NCBI GenBank assembly: GCA_036244855.1
Contig: BQKZ01000503.1
Location: 17,305-81,304 of the forward strand
DNA length: 64,000 nucleotides
Direction: 5' to 3'
Source: Temnopleurus reevesii
Lineage: Eukaryota; Echinodermata; Echinoidea; Temnopleuroida; Temnopleuridae
Position numbers and translations under genes: made by a program. How positions within the stretch are numbered: position 1 is the first letter of the stretch; each line of letters begins with the position of its first letter. The notes beneath the pieces were generated by a model, which was not told where the DNA came from, did not search any database, and saw nothing but the letters and a program-made list of their open reading frames with translations. This document shows, one piece after another, positions 54,271 to 64,000 of the stretch.

Positions 54271-54705
54271 GGGAGCATCCCACGAGTCCAACAGCCCACG
54301 AGTCCGACAGCTCACGAGTCCGACAGAAATTAATATAAGCCTACTACATCGACAATTTTCAAAATGAGGTTCGAGCTAGACATTTTGGCTTTCATGCTCG
54401 CAAGATCGACACTGACAAATTGTTTGCTTTGAGCCCGACAGCACGCAAACAGACCTACGAGACCGACTAACGCAAATATAGTTGTCGGACTAACTGTCGG
54501 ACTAATAGACCAATTTTACCTAGAGTCGGTCTCATTTGCAAAATTTATGTTCGGTCGTAATCATGTGCGTTTTCATAATTTTGTCGGATTAATGAGTTGT
54601 CTGACTCTAATCCGTTTTTATGTAATGTCTATTTCGTACAACAATTATTCAAAATGTCGGCCTCGTGAGCTGTCGGACTCGTGGGCTGTCGGACTCGTAG
54701 TACCC
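54271..54705. mobile_element. TU-like foldback element
   Basis: The left arm holds three tandem 16-bp units of the type CCCACGAGTCCGACAG (54277-54330), and the right arm holds the inverse (GAGCTGTCGGACTCGTGGGC, TGTCGGACTCGTAG, 54666-54700). Further in, GTTGTCGGACTAACTGTCGG and CCGACTAACG are decayed units. The 435-bp element begins GGGA, ends TACCC and has an 8-bp flanking duplication with one mismatch. Foldback elements whose arms are built of short tandem units and which make 8-bp duplications are known in sea urchins as TU elements. Assignment to that group is inference from structure. Confidence 0.7.
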
Positions 54706-54713
54706 TTTAATAT
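54706..54713. repeat. 8-bp target duplication, right
   Basis: TTTAATAT, matching 54263-54270 at seven of eight positions. Confidence 0.6.
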
Positions 54714-54821
54714 TGTGAACTACCATAATTTGTACACATTGACCCGGGCTTGCACGTTTTTTTAAACAAATTGGGATGTCCACCCACTTGGTTCCGCGGT
54801 CAAATCGGACATTGAATATGT

Positions 54822-54989
54822 CCAGGGAGGTGTTTCACCAAGATAAGAAAGACTTTACGCACGACTTTACTTTCGACTGGTACCCCTTCTTGTGCCAAAT
54901 GGTTCACATTATAACGCGCATTCAGCGCAAGAACTGAACGTAAAGTCGTGCGTAACTTTAAGAACGATTTGGTGAAACACCGCCCAGAG
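54822..54989. mobile_element. MITE-J, single complete copy
   Basis: CCAGGGAGGTGTTTCACCAAG to TTTGGTGAAACACCGCCCAG, with inner TTTACGCACGACTTTACTTTC opposite AACGTAAAGTCGTGCGTAAC. The 168-bp element defines the unit of the cluster at 34.8 kb. Confidence 0.8.
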
Positions 54990-55099
54990 TAATTCGAAAA
55001 GGGTAGAAATAAATAAAATACACAAAATGTAAAAAACCATGAACCAAAATGGTTCAATACATTTAAACCCGTTTTACGATGATCTGGTAATGGTAAGGA

Positions 55100-55262
55100 T
55101 CGAATAATGATAATGATAAAATGATAGAAATAATGATGATGATGATAATGATAATAATATTAATAATAATAATAATGGTAATAATAGTTATAGTCATTAC
55201 AATTATAATGATAATAATAATGGTGGCTACTTATACAGCGCACAAGTCCACCAATAGCCTTA
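55100..55262 (-). repeat. ATA/ATG microsatellite with SINE tail
   Basis: GATGATAATGATAATAATATT-type repeats run to 55225 and are followed by TGGTGGCTACTTATACAGCG CACAAGTCCACC, the reverse complement of the SINE tail seen at 44985-45022. The microsatellite probably grew from the tail of a truncated minus-strand SINE. Confidence 0.75.
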
Positions 55263-56025
55263 TTCGACAGTCACATCTACTGACTGATCCCACACTGCTG
55301 CCAGAATGAATTATCTTAAATTAGAACCACCAACGATAAAGTAATATTTTGTTTGATCAACAAATTTGTACAATTGAGATTTAGGAAAATAATCATCAAA
55401 CATCAGATTTAAAACGGAAATACTCAGTAATTACAATCTTGTGATTCGATTTGAGAGCAGGGTATAATCAGTCTGTTGGTGTGACATGTCCTACTCTCAT
55501 CTCAAACCGCACCATTTTTTTTACAATTATTACTACCTTACTCCGTCTTTAAAATTTCATGTTTAAGGGCAATTATTCGTAATCTCAATTGTACAAATTA
55601 ATTGGGATTATAGATAGGATCGTATCTCTATGAAAGGAATTAGGAAAATTCAGTTTGGCAACAAGATGGGATTTGCCTGTTGATGTGACTGCCCTCTAAC
55701 ATATGTTTCATATCTGGTCGCGTTAAACGCGGTCGTGCCCTTTGTGATTATATTAGCCGTGCGTCTTCATCTACAAATCTGATTTGGCTACTCCGTGACA
55801 GATAATGAATTCATCGGTGTATTAAAGATAATCAGTGGATATTGATCGGTGCGTCGAGGAACAGTATTAGGCTATCAAAATATCTTCCACCCTCTATTAA
55901 GTTCATTCACCCTTCTCCTTGCGAGGAAGATGATGGTGATGATGCGGACAGAACGTATCGACTTGAGATGACAACTGGCTAATGCACACTTATAAAAAAA
56001 CGGTTCAACTTTGCACTATTAAAGC
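55263..56025. other. No gene recognised
   Basis: Unique DNA. A GATGATGGTGATGATG run is near 55929-55944. Confidence 0.5.
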
Positions 56026-56190
56026 TTAAAAGGGGAACCAACCCTTGAATTGCCACTTTCTAATTGGATGAAGAAAAATCAGATGAACAAAAACTATGAA
56101 AATTAATTTTTTAGCAAAATCGGACGATCCGTTCAAAAGAAGTGAATTTTCAATTTCACAGAGATATAATTCCAGACGTTGGTTCCTTTC
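56026..56190 (+). mobile_element. MITE-E, solitary left end
   Basis: TTAAAAGGGGAACCAACCC, GAAGAAAAATCAGATGAACA and AAAATCGGACGATCCGTTCA match the left half of MITE-E. The rest is absent and unrelated sequence follows. Confidence 0.75.
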
Positions 56191-56612
56191 AAGAAATGCA
56201 GCACCGAGACCACATTTCACGGTGTATTGTAGATCCTCTGTTCCGGGAATGGATGAAATTTGGCATTTTGCGGAGTGCATAATAGGCACGTTTATTGTAG
56301 TAATATTACCCAAGCTTTATACCCTCAAGTCTGATCGTACAACCTCGATGAAACGGTAACCAGAAAACTTATGAGAACAGAGGAATCGCTTTTGTTCAAT
56401 TGAAAAAAAAAGATGCGTTTGATATGAATTCTACTACTTTCACGGCACAAAATACAGACTCCATTTTACTGGTTTTCTAAACTTTACAAAAGCTCTAATA
56501 GACAAAACAATCAACCATTCTTATTAATTCAATAGAGGAAATAACGAAGATGATTTGCTTATTAAAAAAGGAATCCTTTTTTTTTCTGCTAGATGCATCG
56601 TGAAGGCTTGAT
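56191..56612. other. No gene recognised
   Basis: AT-rich unique DNA with T and A runs. Confidence 0.5.
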
Positions 56613-56830
56613 CTAGGAGTTATTTCTCTTGTCCACTTTCTTTCTCAAGTCATGCTCAAAGTGCCCTGCTGGATCATTCACCGTGTTCCACAATCTGGAC
56701 ATGGTCACTTCGAAATCGGTCGAAGGATATAAGTTTCCGTTGACCCATGGTCGAGTTGTAACCAGACATATCACCCGGCGCCAGGAATTTGGGAACACGA
56801 GTAACCCTGAAGCACCATTATGCTTGATAC
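56613..56830 (-). other. Open stretch on both strands, possible exon remnant
   Basis: Slightly more GC-rich than its surroundings. Minus-strand frames include FPNSWRRVICLVTTRPWVNG and, in another frame, KFLAPGDMSGYNSTMGQRKL, both ending in stops. GGTGCTTCAG near 56816 (minus) could be an acceptor. Competing frames leave this undecided. Confidence 0.2.
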
Positions 56831-56850
56831 TAAACCAGTACTTAGAAGCT

Positions 56851-57105
56851 AAAGTCTACGTCACACCTTTGCGTTTTATCCTGCGTCGGCCAAGCGTTTT
56901 TGGAAGTTAAAAACGCTCCTTTGACGCACAAAGACACAGGCCATGCGGTAGACTGATGCGTAATTGTCGTACGCCCGTTGAGCGCAAGCTGAGCGTCAGT
57001 CTACCGTCTGATCTGCGTATGCTGTCCGTCAAGGGAGGAGCATTTTTAATTTCCGAAAACGCTAGGTCGACGCAGGCTAAAAACGCAAAGGTGTGACGCA
57101 GGCTT
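56851..57105. mobile_element. MITE-A copy 14
   Basis: AAAGTCTACGTCACACCTTTG to CAAAGGTGTGACGCAGGCTT, 255 bp. The whole palindrome is present, with ends drifted from the GGCCGACTC consensus. Confidence 0.85.
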
Positions 57106-57108
57106 AAC

Positions 57109-57232
57109 CGTTGTACGCAACGTGTTTCGAGTTTGTGGACCTCGTTGAAATGTAGCCGGTTTTTGCTGTATCGGTGTCAAGATCTTGATCTGCGCTGCCC
57201 GGCTGCGAGTCTGAATTTTTGTTGGCATCGAT
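57109..57232 (-). other. Possible terminal exon on minus strand (weak)
   Basis: The minus strand has TGCTAAC (branch-site-like) and, about 40 nt on, CCCTAAAG, followed by an open frame including IDANKNSDSQPGSADQDLDT and ending in a stop near 57109. The composition resembles an acidic protein C-terminus. The pyrimidine tract is weak and no partner exon is visible. Confidence 0.2.
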
Positions 57233-57361
57233 CTTTAGGGATATTTTTATCACTGTGTTTAATATCATCATCGTTAGCATGCGTCTGGTATGGAAGATGG
57301 AGGATGATGAATTTCATCTTGAGGAGGGTGACGATGAGGGTTGATCAGGCTAAGATTTATC

Positions 57362-57393
57362 TGTTGATGATGATGATGATGACGATGATGAAA

Positions 57394-57424
<31 letters not shown>

Positions 57425-57860
57425 CGGTGATGATGATGATGACGATGATGAAAATGATGATGATGATGATGATGACGGTGATGATGATGACGGTGATGAT
57501 GATTATGATGATGATGATGATGATGATGATGGTAGTGGTGGTGGGGACGATAATGGTGATGATAATTATGGTGATGATGGTGATTATGATGATGGGGATG
57601 ATGATGATGATGATGATTATGGTGGTGGTGGGGAAGGTAATGGTGATGATGGAAATGAGGACGATAATGCTGATGATGGTGATTGCGATGATCACAATTC
57701 ATGATGATGTTGATGCTGAGGTTGGCGATGGTGGAGAATGTGACCATGAGGATGATGACGATAATGGTAACTATGGCGATAATGGTGATGATGATGGTTA
57801 TGCTAGTAATGATGATGATTATGACGATGATGAGATAATGATAATGGTGATAATAATGGG
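57362..57860. repeat. Long GAT (ATG) microsatellite
   Basis: About 500 bp of GATGATGATG with interspersed GACGATGATGAAAATGATG higher-order units at 57382-57470. Frames of 257 (+), 157 (-) and 112 (-) codons reading Met, Asp, His or Ile runs are artefacts of the array. Confidence 0.95.
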
Positions 57861-57879
57861 GTGTGTTTTGTTTAAATTA

Positions 57880-58047
57880 AAATACTTGGATCAGATAGTG
57901 GACTAACGTTCCGCTTGCGTTCAATGAGCGTACGTCAACTGTTAGTCGACCATATGACCTACGTCCTTTGTGTGTCCAGGGAGCGATTTTAACTGTCAAA
58001 AATGCTCGCCCGACGCAGGCTAAAACCCAATGTGTGAGTCGGACTTT
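57880..58047. mobile_element. MITE-A copy 15, left arm missing
   Basis: From GATCAGATAGTGGACTAACG to ATGTGTGAGTCGGACTTT only the centre and right arm remain. The GAT array lies directly where the left arm should be. Confidence 0.8.
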
Positions 58048-58554
58048 AGAACAAATTGCCTCTCTGAACTTGCATTATTCCAATATGAACGAGTTATGGT
58101 TTCGTCTATCTATCATTTTTGTTAATCTAGGGTATTGCAACTCTTATCCAGTTCTGAACCTTTGGGAACACATAATCCGTATGGAAGTAGATGCCTTTAA
58201 AGATTAAAACATACATACGATCCTGAATTTCTGCGTAAATTCGATTGTTACGTGTGCGAGTGATCAATATTAGACACTTGATTACAACTGATGTCCCTCG
58301 AAATATCCGTTAAATAGGACTGGTTTCCGTAGTAAACTAGTCATAGCGACCCTGTATATCTGGAGCTTCATTACGTTGTTTGTTTGCGTTTAGGAAATAG
58401 GGAAACTTTCAAAAGTGTGATTAGCTGTATAACATTTGGAATCACATATTTCTTTTCTGTTCTACATAAATTCACCTGAGCTTATGTCTGCTTTCTTTAA
58501 ATAATGTTTCTTCTGCATACAGAGAACAAGAGCACCCCCCCCCAAAAAAAAAAC
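58048..58554. other. No gene recognised
   Basis: Unique AT-rich DNA. A C run followed by an A run is at 58534-58552. Confidence 0.5.
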
Positions 58555-59570
58555 CCGCACGTACTGATTTAAAGGCTGACTAACATCCTTGTGATTACAG
58601 CCAAGGTCATCAGCGAAGATAAATGAAGAGACGACGCTAAACTGACGCTTGCGCATGCGTACGTAATGAATATAGATTTGTATATAATTCGTGCTTAATG
58701 AAAAGAAGTGTTTACAATGCAAGGTTGTGAGTTCACGGAAAAGGGAAAAACGTTCCATTTCTTGAGGAGCTTGAGCATATATCGGTCAATAAATGAATAA
58801 TTCTGTGAAGACAACCATTCAGGTAGAACCTTTTCTTTGAAAATGGTCCTCCTGATATCGAATTTTATTTTGTATTCTTTATATAAAAAACAAAAGAAAA
58901 AAATGCGAATGTGTACTGATTTAAAGGTTTACTTACATCTATGCGTCTGCCCAACGTTCATGACGCTCCGTCAACGACGAAATAAAACGCTTAGCTAACG
59001 CTTCCGCACGTATATACCTGATGAATATGGATAAGTATATAATTCATGCTGAATGAAAAGATGCGTAGACAATGCAAGGTTGCAAGTTGATAGAAAGGAA
59101 AAGAATCTATTTCTTGAGTAACTTGAGCATATATCGGTCAATAAATGAATAATTCAGTGAAAACAAACAATCAGGTAGAACCTTTTCTTTGAAAATGGTT
59201 CTCCTGATATCGACTTTATTTTGTATTCTTTATATTAAAAAAAAGGAAAAACGCGAATGTGTGCTGATTTAAAGGTTTACTCACATCTATACGTCTGCCC
59301 AACCTTCATGACGCTCCGTCAACGACGAAATAAAACGCTTAGCTAACGCTTCCGCACGTATATACCTGATGAATATGGATAAGTATAATTATACTTCATG
59401 CTGAATGAAAAGATGCGTAGACAATGCAAGGTTGCAAGTTGATAGAAAGGAACAAATCTATTTCTTGAGGAACCTGGACATATATCGGTCAATAAATGAA
59501 TAATTCGGTGAAAACAAGCATTCAGGTAGAACCTTATCTTTGAAAATGACCCTCCCTGATATCGAGTTAA
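58555..59570 (+). repeat. Tandem triplication of a 350-bp unit
   Basis: Unit starts fall at 58562, 58914 and 59262 (periods 352 and 348). Shared blocks are TGATTTAAAGG, ATGAATATGGATAAGTATA, AGACAATGCAAGGTTGCAAG, GCATATATCGGTCAATAAAT and CAGGTAGAACCTTTTCTTTG. Units 2 and 3 are closer to each other than to unit 1. Each unit begins with about 80 bp resembling a collapsed MITE-A (AAAGGTTTACTCACATCTATG, CTGCCCAAC, AACGCTTAGCTAACGC). Confidence 0.9.
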
Positions 59571-59901
59571 CCTGTTTTTCACCTGACTTGGGCTAATTTG
59601 AGCACAGATTTGATTACTCTAGCCAGGCATGTGATGTTAAATCGCTAACTTACGCACCTTGAAAAATACGGGATGCAGAAATTCGATACATGACTTCTAG
59701 AGCATGGTTCTCGATTCAAAGCTGAAGTCTAGCTCCAGGACAGTAACTTGAAAAAAAAAAAGCCGTTTGATTGTGTCTTCCATTTGTTAGAATGCTTCTT
59801 TAAGATGACAAGTGTAACTTTAGTAATACAGCCTAAACAGGCCTGCTTTGCTAAAGCTAAATTAATTCCATCATTACATACTTTCTTCTAGATAAACTAA
59901 C
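59571..59901. other. No gene recognised
   Basis: Unique AT-rich DNA before the palindrome. Confidence 0.5.
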
Positions 59902-59980
59902 ACAGAACACAACATGTGGGAGATAGTCAGGACTTACTTAGTAAGTAAGTCCTGACTATCTCCCACATGTTGTGTTCTGT
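59902..59980. repeat. Perfect 79-bp palindrome
   Basis: The 39-nt arm ACAGAACACAACATGTGGGA ... ACTTACTTA (59902-59940) is followed by one G and then by its exact reverse complement (59942-59980). No mismatch is seen and the flanks do not pair. Confidence 0.95.
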
Positions 59981-60469
59981 AATACATTTTCTAAAACAAA
60001 TTCTCCCATCAGTGGACTTTCCTTGACAAAATTATTTGGCAGTGGTTTATCTTTTTTTCTAACTATTCTGACTGTGCAAATTTGGTATTTCAATTGTTGG
60101 AACATTTTTTATTTTGAGGGTTTTTTTTTCTTCCAAATACAAGAATGTACGGTTGCATGGTTGTTTCCTTAAAATAACTTCAAAACACGGTGAGGGATAG
60201 GCGCCGTTCAGTCACACGCATTAGCGACAATGTTATATGTGGTTTTAAAAGAATAAGACAAATTTAAGAAAAGGGAATATCATTGTTGTACATTGGGGAT
60301 AAACATTGTGTGCGGAGGTGAAATCGCATTTATTTTGCACGTGAGGCGATGTGCTGTAAGAGAGTGACACATGTCGCTTTTGCTTCGCTATAATTAAGCA
60401 CTTTCTGGGTCGATTTCATTTAAACAAAGTATGCACTCGAAAAACTGCATTACGGTAATAGTTTGATGC
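59981..60469. other. No gene recognised
   Basis: T-rich unique DNA. A 66-codon frame has no recognisable motif. Confidence 0.5.
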
Positions 60470-60672
60470 TGCAGCGTATGCCTTTATCATGTATAAATTA
60501 TTAATGTAATTATCAGGGGCCAGCCTTCTAAACAAGCCTCGCTTCTTTGCTGGCCTTTTTTCCATTTCTTTTGTATATTGCTACTATTATTTATGAAATG
60601 TTTTTGTTTGAATCTTCAAAGAAATGAAAAAATAAAATGATTGGATTTGATTTGATTTGATTTGATTTTAGA
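60470..60672 (+). mobile_element. LINE-like 3' end, copy 2
   Basis: CAGCCTTCTAAACAAGCCTCG, CTTCTTTGCTGGCC, AAATGAAAAAATAAAATGATTGG and a (TTTGATTTGAT)n tail. It aligns with 53540-53770 and retains a longer tail. No open reading frame of the element remains. Confidence 0.65.
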
Positions 60673-60914
60673 AACAACTTTGAAGTACAAAGTAGTTAAA
60701 TATCTAAAGCGTCATCTCTCCCAAAACTGAATCAATACATTTACAGGTGTAAACAAATTCAACACTTCGAGCACCTTATATGCATCCAAAACTGCACCTT
60801 TCGCATTTCACATCATGTGGAGTGCAGGGGATTTGAACCCGCGCCTTTGTGGATGTTTATTAATATCGAGGCACGATTCCTTGCATAAACGAAGGCGACG
60901 TTAAAAAATATCAA
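60673..60914. other. No gene recognised
   Basis: Unique DNA. GGGGATTTGAACCCGCG at 60828 resembles a tRNA T-arm in reverse, but no tRNA fold is seen. Confidence 0.45.
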
Positions 60915-61110
60915 GCAATGACTCCACAACATAACGCAGTGTCCTAAAAAGGTGCCTAAAAATACAATATTGCACCTTTTCCCCATATTTCGCACCCTTT
61001 CTGTTGAGCATGTACATTTAAATGGTGCAATGTTGCACTTTTAAGAGTTTTCCCGCAGATTGTACCTTTTCGCGAAGATTTGCTCCCTTTGTGTATACTT
61101 GTGAACTATA
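60915..61110. repeat. GTGCAATA-rich dispersed repeat N, copy 2 (inverted)
   Basis: Read on the minus strand: ATACACAAAGGGAGCAAATC, AAAAGTGCAACATTGCACC, ATGTACATGCTCAACAGAAA and AAGGTGCAATATTG, in the order of 30525-30690. Confidence 0.65.
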
Positions 61111-64000
61111 TATCTCATTGTAACTACACCCATGTTCATCCGGACTAAAACTCGTGAAAAAAGGATATTGATCCTTTATTTTCGGCCGGAAAGTACATTT
61201 TCTAGGCAAAGAACAACAGAGAGAATATCATTGTTGTAATGCAACACGGAAACAAGTGCATTCATGAGTCAAACAGAATTGAAACATTGTATTCGCCAAA
61301 GGCATTAATACTGTCGGAATGGGCACACACCTATGCAAGTAAAAAGAAATGAAAAGTAGGATATCAAGATGACACGGATGAATAAACAGAAATTGAGTGA
61401 ATTTCGCAACGTATAGAGGAAATGGATTGAAGAAAAGATTAGGGTAAGAAGAAATAGAGTGGGATATATGTTACGAAAACAAGGAAAATGTATTTTTGAG
61501 ATTCTATTTTGCCGTTGGTCACTATGGAAAGCAAGCGATAAATATACAAGACAGTTGGGGATTAGAAATCATAAATGAACTACCAAAAATCTATGTAGAA
61601 CATTTATATATAAAAGGAATTAACGGTCGGTTTTTTTTTTGTCTCACGAATTGCCATATTTGTAAAAGAAAACATATACACAAAATATGTTTAAACGGAT
61701 AGGCCATTAATGGTCAGGATGAAGAAATTGATGTGAAACGAGCTGATGTATTTATAAATATTCACGAGTAGGAAATTAGAAGAATGACTCTCGCTTGCGT
61801 TCTAGAATATTTTAGTACAGATATCACAGGTAACATTTAATTCTTAGGAAGACCAGCAGGATTGTTTTCCGGCGGAGTCGGCGTTAAGCGTGCAGTGTCT
61901 CCGCTCTTTTTACGTGGAATGTGAGCGGTCATTGGCTTTGTGTATGCCATGCAGTGTCCTGGCAAAAATAACCAATGCATGACGTTTTTTTTTGTTCGAC
62001 AATAAATAAGCCATTTCTGGGTTGATTCTAACAAAACAAACTAAACATGTATAGGTATGTGTTATCGAAATGAAGTATGTTGTGAATAACTTCATTTAAG
62101 CTCTCAAAGTATATCTTCAGCCCCATCTCTCTCAAAATTGATCTATGTACATGATGATGATGACTGAATTGATGGTGAATCATCAAACATTGTTTGTTAC
62201 TCCAAAATTTTGTAAACTAAAAAGGAACCCTCCGAAATACAGAGCAACGATACATTTCATAAATCTTTATCAATTTGCTAGACATATTACGAAACAGATA
62301 GGTGTAGGCGTCTGAAAACGTGGTTGACTTAATATTTTTTTAATTCTGAATTTGAGTTTCATCCCTCCAATTAAGATAGTATCAGAGAGAGGAATGTCTG
62401 GGTTTTATTAGATTAATATCTGACAGAGCGAGGTCTACCTTCAAAGATTGAACTGGAAGCATCAGTATGAGTTATTATTTGATCAAGAGGAAACATCGCC
62501 CAATTTTGGTTGCATTAGGTGTTGAAAATGTCATAACAAGTTGAAATATTATCATAACAAATATCAAATGTAGGAATGTTTATATTTGCAGTAGAGCAAC
62601 ATGACATGACGGGGGCTTAAGCGAACCCCCTCCATTTTATGACTTGCTTCTTCTACGGTATTTGTTGTTTTTTTAAGGCGAGATTCTTCTTGCCCGCTTG
62701 GTTGTTAATGTATTACTGCACTCTTAAAACCCTCGCAACTATTTGTTAATACGTCTCTGATTCATGGTTGAATATTGCATTTCCACCAGAAGTTCTATTT
62801 AACAGTTAACAAATATTTATAAGTCCAAATTAGGAAAAAAATATTTTTGTAAATCCCGTCAGAAGCTGGTCATATGTTGACCAATAGCTGTGCGCGACAG
62901 TATATTGTGTTGAGTGAATTTTTGCCAAACTTTTTGTTAAATATGTAGGAAAATGATGAATTGAATAATTTCTTTTCTACACATTTCATAAATTACCAAA
63001 TCTTCAATTCACTTCAATATTCATTAGGTCTTCATTTCCTCAACTAACATAAACATTTTATAAATAGAATAAACAATATTTGACGTAATAGAAAAATTAT
63101 CTTGAATTATTTTGGAAAAAACAGAACAGGGAAATGTTTTGTGACTTGAAGGTAACATTACCCCACCGTTAAAGAAAATACATTGTGGATCCGCCCGTAA
63201 ATGTTAAGATACAAAAAAAGAGCACTATTGACATATTTACTGAATACCTTCAACAAGCGATTAAATATCACGTAAACAAAATACCCCAAGGCCACTGACG
63301 GATAGAATAAAAATATGCTTTATTTTTGTTGTTAAATGTATCCCCTTCTTCCTATAGATGTACATATTTGGTGTCATTAAAGTACGCGCTCAATCAAATT
63401 TTCTCTTGCACATTGCAACTGATATCCATTTAGGAATAAAGAAGATGTCCTATATCAAGAATGTATGATGGAAGTGTTAGCTTACAGGATAACAACACAC
63501 CATGTCATACAAAAGTAGATATGTTTCAAGTCATTCGAAACCCAACTCAACACATTTAAAGTCAGTCCATTTTTATACAAAGATTGATATGTTAAAAACA
63601 GTGTTCGGGAGGGGCGATAATATTTCACAACATTTATCGAGCTTTCCTAACAGAGTGAATTTGACGAAGCAAGCTATATTTATATTGGTGATGGCTTTCT
63701 AATAACGTTTATCCAAGGTTATTCAGATAAAGAACCGAAATACTCCATTGTTAGTTATATCTCAACCCATCAGAAAAATTATACTCGGTATCTGTTAATC
63801 TTTTCCAACATCTAGATTACGCATTCTTCCAAATATGGCGCGGTACAATGAGCTAATTTTATCATTTCCACGAGAACATTAATAATTGCTTGATATGGCA
63901 TTAACATAGGATAATTCTTACTAGATCTCATGATTTTTCACATCAAGAGAAAGAGCTAAAGACGAACTGCGACAACAGAGAACTTGATTGTGTTTGCTTT
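61111..64000. other. No gene recognised; 2.9 kb mostly unique
   Basis: AT-rich DNA with no MITE-A, SINE or microsatellite of note. Frames at 61018-61209 (-), 61496-61702 (+), 61837-62095 (-) and 63502-63702 (+) have no recognisable motif. No splice-flanked block convinces. Confidence 0.55.

Noticed and set aside
57274..57747. 157-codon histidine-rich minus-strand frame
   Set aside because: Same microsatellite read on the other strand. Low-complexity His runs from ATC/ATG repeats.
57133..57906. 257-codon plus-strand frame, the longest in the window
   Set aside because: Nearly all of it is the translation of the GAT microsatellite (Met/Asp/Val strings).
616..58047. A CRISPR-like array, because of the recurring 30-50-bp words
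   Set aside because: The words are the arms of dispersed palindromic transposons. Spacing is irregular over tens of kilobases and the genome is eukaryotic.

Overview
This is a eukaryotic, AT-rich, largely intergenic or intronic window that is dominated by small non-autonomous repeats. No bacterial-style genes, operons, rRNA or intact tRNA genes are present, and no open frame can be assigned to a complete known protein. The organism is probably an echinoderm, most likely a sea urchin. The reasons are a tRNA-headed SINE whose body I associate with sea-urchin genomic repeats, a foldback element built like the sea-urchin TU elements, many TTAA-flanked or palindromic MITEs, GAT/ATT/CA microsatellites, and (TTGAT)n-tailed LINE-like 3' ends. 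This placement rests on recognition and was not tested by a search.

Layout. From 1 to 20 kb there are seven of the roughly fifteen copies of one 250-bp palindromic MITE (called MITE-A here), two TTAA-flanked 600-bp palindromes (MITE-E), several SINEs and the CA-rich blocks. From 20 to 30 kb lies mostly unique AT-rich DNA with a near-perfect 131-bp hairpin, a degenerate repeat cluster (26.7-27.8 kb) and a second palindromic MITE. From 30 to 39 kb come the only credible hints of genes: a 72-bp cysteine-containing candidate exon (30358-30429, +), a short secreted-peptide-like frame (32154-32339, -) and a short stretch with a trypsin-like ISGWG motif (38435-38543, +). From 39 to 50 kb there is a 21-bp minisatellite, nested repeats and unique DNA. 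From 50 to 64 kb there are a duplicated segment, a TU-like foldback element with 8-bp target duplications, a long GAT array beside a truncated MITE-A, a 350-bp tandem triplication and a perfect 79-bp palindrome.

Five single-N positions (8694, 22116, 32813, 38544, 50905) look like assembly joins. At 8694 and 50905 the same sequence lies on both sides of the N, and the 73 bp before 50905 recurs inverted up to the N at 32813. Part of the apparent duplication may therefore be two haplotypes placed end to end. At 8.1 kb this juxtaposes a filled and an empty MITE-E insertion site. The short open frames scattered through the window are mostly by-products of repeats and should not be taken as genes.
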